Assembly (NCBI GenBank): GCA_003482455.1
Contig: DMYW01000020.1
Coordinates: 64,913 to 128,912 of the forward strand
Length of the DNA: 64,000 nt
Origin: Rheinheimera sp.
Lineage (GTDB): Bacteria; Pseudomonadota; Gammaproteobacteria; Enterobacterales; Alteromonadaceae
Direction: 5' to 3'
Below are positions 59,858 to 64,000 of this stretch, in pieces. The notes beneath the pieces are model-generated. The model was given only the letters and a program-made list of their open reading frames with translations, searched no databases and was not told where the DNA came from. Each line of letters opens with the position of its first letter. Position 1 is the first letter of the stretch. The translations under genes and the position numbers were made by a program.

Positions 59858-62800
59858 ATGTCGTTGATGGAACCGACATTAGAGCCTGGTTTTTTGGTGG
59901 TCCACGCCAATCAGGCAGAAATGCTGCGCGATATCGTGGTGCAATGGTTAAAACGTTACCCGCTAGGGGTTTTCGAAACAGAAACCTTGCTGGTGCAAAG
60001 TAATGGTATTGCGCAGTGGCTCAAATTAGCGCTGGCGTCACAGCAACAAGGTTTGGGCATTGCTGCGGGGCTCAGTTTGCAAATGCCTGGCCGCTTTGTC
60101 TGGCAACTGTATCGGACCTTATTGCCAGATGCAGACATACCCGAGCAGTCGCCACTGGACAAAGCACCGCTGCAATGGCGCTTGTTTGCGTTATTGCCTC
60201 GACTGATGGAGCAAGCCGCTTACGAGCCGTTACAGCGATACCTGCAGGGCGATGACACAGGGCAAAAGCGCAGTGAACTGGCTGGCCGTTTAGCCGACTT
60301 ATTTGACCAATACCAAGTGTACCGCGCTGATTGGCTGGCGGCTTGGCAACAAGGTCAAGATGTCCTGATTGATGCGCGTGGCCAGTGTATTCCATTGTCA
60401 GCGCAAGATCAGTGGCAAGCGCAGCTGTGGCGTGATGTGCTGGCCGACGTCGGCGAGCAGCATCCATTGTACAGCCGGGCCCAGTTGCACCAACAAGTAC
60501 TTGATGCGGCCAAGCAATATTCGATGCAACAGCGTCCAGCGGGGTTACCACGGCGCTTGGTGGTGTTTGGCCTTAGTTCGTTACCGTATCAGACGTTACA
60601 GGCATTGGCGGCGATTGCGCCTTACACCCAAATCGTGCTCACGGTACACAATCCTTGTCAGTATTATTGGGCGGATATTGTCGCCGATCCGGATTTACTC
60701 AAGGCCAGCTATAAACGTCAGTCCGCCAAAAACAGCCCTTTAACCGCGTTGGTTGGACGCAATCCAGGACATCCACTGCTCGCCGCGTGGGGGAAACAAG
60801 GCCGAGATTACATCCGATTATTGGATGAATTCGACCAAACCCAACAACATCTGCAGTTGTTCCAAGGACAACGAGTGGATTTGTTTGAAGCGCGGCCAAG
60901 CGATCACCTGCTAGGTCAGCTGCAAGACGACATCTTGAACTTGCGCACGTTGGAAGAGACACGTCAGCAATGGGCGCCGTTAACCAGCGAGCAGTGCCGC
61001 AGCGTGCAATTTGCCACCGCTCATTCGGTGCTGCGAGAAATTGAAGTGCTGCACAATGATTTATTGCAGCAATTCGAAGCCGATCCGAAGCTGCAATATC
61101 GCGATGTGATGGTAATGGTGCCGGACATTGCGCAATACAGCGCCGCTATTCACGCGGTGTTTGGCCGATTTGAAAAAACGGATCCGCGTTATATTCCATT
61201 TACCATCGCCGACCAGGCGCAGCAGCATGAACAGCCGATGTTACGGGCGCTGCGCTATTTGCTGAATATTCGCCGGCAGCGTTTTGGCTTGAGTGAACTG
61301 CTGGATTTAATCGATGTGCCGGCCGTGGCGAACCGATTTGGGTTGTCTGAAATCGAGCGAGAGCAATGCAAAGATTGGCTACAACAAGCCGGCGCTCGAC
61401 TTGGCCTGCACGCCGCTCATCAGCAGCAACAGGGTATCCATGCGCTAGATGGCCAACACAGTATGTGGTTCGCCTTGCAGCGGATGTTGCTTGGTTATGC
61501 GTTTGGCGATAACACGCCATGGCTTGGCATAGTGCCTTATGCGGCAGTGAAAGGGCTGGATGCCGCGGCGGCCGGCAAACTGGCGGATTGTTTAGCGCAG
61601 CTTGACGAGCTTTGGCTCGATGCGGCGCTGTGTCTGTCGGCCTCTCAATGGCAGCAGCGTTTATTACAAGTGCTTGAGCAATGGTTTGTCGATGAAGAGC
61701 CCGAGGGACAAGAGTTGTTACAGCAGCTGCGAACCAGCTTGGTCGATTGCATCGCCTTGATGCAAGCAGTCGCAATCACAGAACCGTTAAGTCTCGATGT
61801 GATCGCCGATGCCTGGTTAGCGCCGTTTGACAACAGCAGTTTACCGCAACGGTTTTTGGCGGGAGCAGTCAACTTTGCCACCTTGATGCCAATGCGCGCC
61901 ATCCCATTTCGGCAAGTCCATCTGCTGGGCATGAATGATGGAGCCTTCCCACGGCAGGTTCAAAAACAAGATTTTGATTTGATGTCCCAGCACTATCGGC
62001 CGGGGGATCGCTCACGCCGCGACGACGACCGTTATTTGTTGTTAGAAGCCTTGTTGTCAGCGCGCGAACGATTGCGCATCAGCTGGCTCGGCCGTGACAA
62101 GTTTGATAACAGCCCACTCGAGCCATCTGTGCTCATCGCCCAGCTACGAGAACACCTAAGCCAAGGCTGGACGCTTGAAAATGGCCAATCCCTGTTAACG
62201 GAGCTGACGGTTGAGCATCCACTGCAGCCATTTAGTCGGCGCTATATGGAGCAACTGCCTAGCTATCACTATGAATGGCAACGTTTTTATCAAGCAAAAG
62301 ACATCAAAACCCAATGGCCGTTACCAGCACGCTTACCACAGACCGCGCTGGCATTAGCTGCGCTGAGTGACTTTGTGCGTGCGCCGGTGCGCAGTTTCTT
62401 TCGCCAGCGGTTACAGGTGTCGTTTGAGTTTTTCGAGCAAGCGGTGGCTGACCACGAAACCTTTATTGCGGATTCGTTAGAGCTGTATCAGCTGCGTCAG
62501 CAGTTAGTCGAGCAGCAGTGGAGCGCATTGCGACAAGGTCAAGCTTTTGACGTGCAAGGACATTTAACGACTGCTCGTCAAGCAGGACAACTGCCACCTG
62601 GACCAGCTGGTGAAGCGTTACAGCATCAACTCGCGGCGATTGGCGCCTGGCAATGGCAACAACTACAGCGGTTACATCAACACAGCCAACCGCAGGCGTG
62701 GCCGTTGTTGTATCAATGCCATGGTGTTGAACTACGTGACGTATTGCAGCTGCAGCAGCGTGATGGCCACACATGGCAGGTGTTGTTAGTGCCTGATCAG

Positions 62801-63259
62801 CTGCTCAAGAACAAGAAATACCGCTTGAAGCCGCTGATCCGACCCTTTGTGCAATTGCTGGCCGCAAGTAGTCAGCAGTCTGTCCAACAAATCATTATTG
62901 CTGCTGACGGTATGTTGCAGTGGTGCGTGCCATCGGTTACACAGGCGAACGCCATACTCGAGCAGTATATTGCGACCTGGCTGGACGGCTTAAATCGTCC
63001 GCTGCCGATTGAACTGAGTCTTGCGGAAACGTGGCTGACCGCCAAGCAGCAGGATCAGGAGTTACGTAACAAGCTAGCCAAACAGTTCCTAGGGGAAGAG
63101 TCTCGGTCGAAGGCCGTGGCTGACGATCCGTACATCAGCAGAGTGTTTGCCGATTTTGAGCAGTTGTGGAGCTCTGAATCAGAGCAACTGGCCACAGTGT
63201 TGTATCAGCCGCTGCTTGACGTTTTGGCACAAGCAACCTGGCAGGAGATGGGCGAATGA
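59858..63259 (+). CDS. recC: Exodeoxyribonuclease V gamma subunit RecC
   Basis: Chi-recognition and scaffold subunit of RecBCD. The 1133-residue protein (E. coli 1122) starts LEPGFLVVHANQAEMLRDIVVQWL, then ETLLVQSNGIAQWLKLALA and later HLLGMNDGAFPRQ, all RecC hallmarks; the C-terminal region holds the inactive nuclease-like fold. ATG 59858 has AGGGA six bases upstream. It overlaps recB by four bases (ATGA), starting the recC-recB(-recD) operon; ptrA, which sits between them in E. coli, is absent. Confidence 0.97.
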   Translation: MSLMEPTLEPGFLVVHANQAEMLRDIVVQWLKRYPLGVFETETLLVQSNGIAQWLKLALASQQQGLGIAAGLSLQMPGRFVWQLYRTLLPDADIPEQSPLDKAPLQWRLFALLPRLMEQAAYEPLQRYLQGDDTGQKRSELAGRLADLFDQYQVYRADWLAAWQQGQDVLIDARGQCIPLSAQDQWQAQLWRDVLADVGEQHPLYSRAQLHQQVLDAAKQYSMQQRPAGLPRRLVVFGLSSLPYQTLQALAAIAPYTQIVLTVHNPCQYYWADIVADPDLLKASYKRQSAKNSPLTALVGRNPGHPLLAAWGKQGRDYIRLLDEFDQTQQHLQLFQGQRVDLFEARPSDHLLGQLQDDILNLRTLEETRQQWAPLTSEQCRSVQFATAHSVLREIEVLHNDLLQQFEADPKLQYRDVMVMVPDIAQYSAAIHAVFGRFEKTDPRYIPFTIADQAQQHEQPMLRALRYLLNIRRQRFGLSELLDLIDVPAVANRFGLSEIEREQCKDWLQQAGARLGLHAAHQQQQGIHALDGQHSMWFALQRMLLGYAFGDNTPWLGIVPYAAVKGLDAAAAGKLADCLAQLDELWLDAALCLSASQWQQRLLQVLEQWFVDEEPEGQELLQQLRTSLVDCIALMQAVAITEPLSLDVIADAWLAPFDNSSLPQRFLAGAVNFATLMPMRAIPFRQVHLLGMNDGAFPRQVQKQDFDLMSQHYRPGDRSRRDDDRYLLLEALLSARERLRISWLGRDKFDNSPLEPSVLIAQLREHLSQGWTLENGQSLLTELTVEHPLQPFSRRYMEQLPSYHYEWQRFYQAKDIKTQWPLPARLPQTALALAALSDFVRAPVRSFFRQRLQVSFEFFEQAVADHETFIADSLELYQLRQQLVEQQWSALRQGQAFDVQGHLTTARQAGQLPPGPAGEALQHQLAAIGAWQWQQLQRLHQHSQPQAWPLLYQCHGVELRDVLQLQQRDGHTWQVLLVPDQLLKNKKYRLKPLIRPFVQLLAASSQQSVQQIIIAADGMLQWCVPSVTQANAILEQYIATWLDGLNRPLPIELSLAETWLTAKQQDQELRNKLAKQFLGEESRSKAVADDPYISRVFADFEQLWSSESEQLATVLYQPLLDVLAQATWQEMGE

Positions 63260-64000
63260 ATGTGTTAAATCCGCTGACGTTACCGCTTGATTGCCGAGTC
63301 CTGATTGAAGCCAGTGCCGGCACCGGTAAGACTTTTACCATCGCCGCTTTGTATTTGCGTTTGGTGCTCGGGCATGGGCGAGAGCGTCCGTTATTACCGC
63401 AAGAAATCTTGGTAGTGACTTTTACCGAAGCCGCAACCAGTGAACTTAAAGGCCGCATTCGCGCTCGTCTGTCGCAAGCGGCACGGTATTTTGCCGGTGA
63501 CAGCGCGCCGGTCGATCCTTTTTTGCAAGGGTTAGCGGCAGAGTTTGACGCGGCGTTGTGGCCAGCGTGCAGTGAGCGTTTACAGCTGGCGGCACAAGCG
63601 ATGGATGAAGCCTGCATTTTGACCATCCACGGCTGGTGCAATCGCATGTTAACCGAGCATGCGTTTGCCAGTGGTGCGGCGTTTGGCCGCGAATTACTCA
63701 CTGACGAATCAGCGTTGTGGCAAGAAGTCAGTCAGGACTATTGGCGTTTGCATGTGTATCCGATGTCGACGGTGGAGTTCGAGCGTTACAGCAAAACCTA
63801 CCCATCGCCTGACGCGCTGCAACAGGATGTGATGCGGCTGCGTGAGGTGTCTGCGACTGAGATAGCCGAACCTGTGCAGGCGATCCAGCGAGAGGTTGCT
63901 CAGCGCGCAGCGCAATTAGCGGCAATCAAACAGCCGTGGGCGGCTTGGATTGACGAACTTGCGGCTTTGATTGAACAAGGCCGCGCGGCTGGGCTGACCA
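63256..64000 (+). CDS. recB: Exodeoxyribonuclease V beta subunit RecB, 5' part
   Basis: The first 248 codons of the RecB helicase-nuclease; the frame is open to the window end. It begins MNVLNPLTLPLDCRVLIEASAGTGKTFTI with the Walker A motif ASAGTGKT, then motif Ia VVTFTEAATSELKGRIR and the TIHGWCNRML segment typical of RecB. It overlaps recC by four bases, so translation is coupled. The 3' nuclease part is outside the window. Confidence 0.97.
   Translation, partial: MNVLNPLTLPLDCRVLIEASAGTGKTFTIAALYLRLVLGHGRERPLLPQEILVVTFTEAATSELKGRIRARLSQAARYFAGDSAPVDPFLQGLAAEFDAALWPACSERLQLAAQAMDEACILTIHGWCNRMLTEHAFASGAAFGRELLTDESALWQEVSQDYWRLHVYPMSTVEFERYSKTYPSPDALQQDVMRLREVSATEIAEPVQAIQREVAQRAAQLAAIKQPWAAWIDELAALIEQGRAAGLT

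Noticed and set aside
60072..60551. 159-residue leftward frame inside recC
   Set aside because: Antisense to well-conserved recC sequence; composition is that of a frame shadow.

Overview
The window is a stretch of gammaproteobacterial core chromosome with no recognisable prophage, insertion sequence, CRISPR array or integron. Gene content and protein style (Gln-rich proteins, an E. coli-like dapE-yffB pair, yejL/yejK with a PbgA-like protein, VC2046-, DUF3581- and DUF2897-type proteins, several orphan solute-binding proteins and several GGDEF/EAL proteins) suggest an aquatic Alteromonadales-like organism, perhaps near Rheinheimera or Alishewanella. That placement is inference from protein resemblance recalled from memory, not from a search.

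Layout. 1-1338: end of a large Ig-like surface protein. 1.7-5.6 kb: a ureohydrolase and topA. 5.7-9.6 kb: an orphan histidine kinase with a membrane-anchored unknown, then cysB and metR; metR is preceded by tandem MetJ-type boxes. 9.7-11.7 kb: divergent queC/queE and a Lon-substrate-domain protein. 11.9-18.1 kb: two orphan periplasmic binding proteins, the cluster unknown-bepA-arsC-wrbA-DUF2069, and perM. 18.2-23.0 kb: a leftward run gcvR-bcp-GST-PQQ dehydrogenase-TonB receptor; the receptor resembles the PQQ receptor PqqU/YncD and overlaps the PQQ enzyme gene. 23.1-31.0 kb: dapA-bamC, DUF2066-hda and pheST-ihfA. 31.2-37.3 kb: a tightly packed ybgA-phrB-NTF2-like-FAD oxidoreductase-DUF1365-CFA-like cluster, best read as a light or singlet-oxygen response and lipid-modification operon. 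37.4-41.5 kb: a GAF-GGDEF-EAL protein, cvfB, yaeQ and DUF2061. 41.6-47.4 kb: a degenerate PbgA/YejM homologue, yejL, yejK, DUF2897, an M15 peptidase, dapE, yffB and an EIIA-Glc-like protein lacking both phosphorelay histidines. 47.4-53.7 kb: a 595-base gap with DnaA-type boxes, yfbV, a CbiM-like membrane protein, xthA, a YgjP peptidase, deoC, tRNA-Tyr, a VC2046-family protein, ychJ and an SOS-controlled sulA. 54-59.8 kb: an EAL-CBS-GGDDF protein, DUF3581, yciI, galE and a TPR-GGDEF cyclase. 59.9-64.0 kb: recC and the start of recB, which runs off the window.

Genes that plausibly work together: DNA damage and repair (phrB, sulA, xthA, recCB), peptidoglycan precursor and envelope supply (dapA, dapE, bamC, bepA, PbgA-like, M15 peptidase), sulfur and methionine control (cysB, metR), PQQ scavenging linked to periplasmic sugar oxidation, and c-di-GMP signalling (three proteins). 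The best candidates for something under-described are the photolyase/lipid cluster with a CFA-like enzyme whose bicarbonate-site residues appear changed, the PQQ receptor/dehydrogenase pair, and the two degenerate proteins (EIIA-like, PbgA-like).
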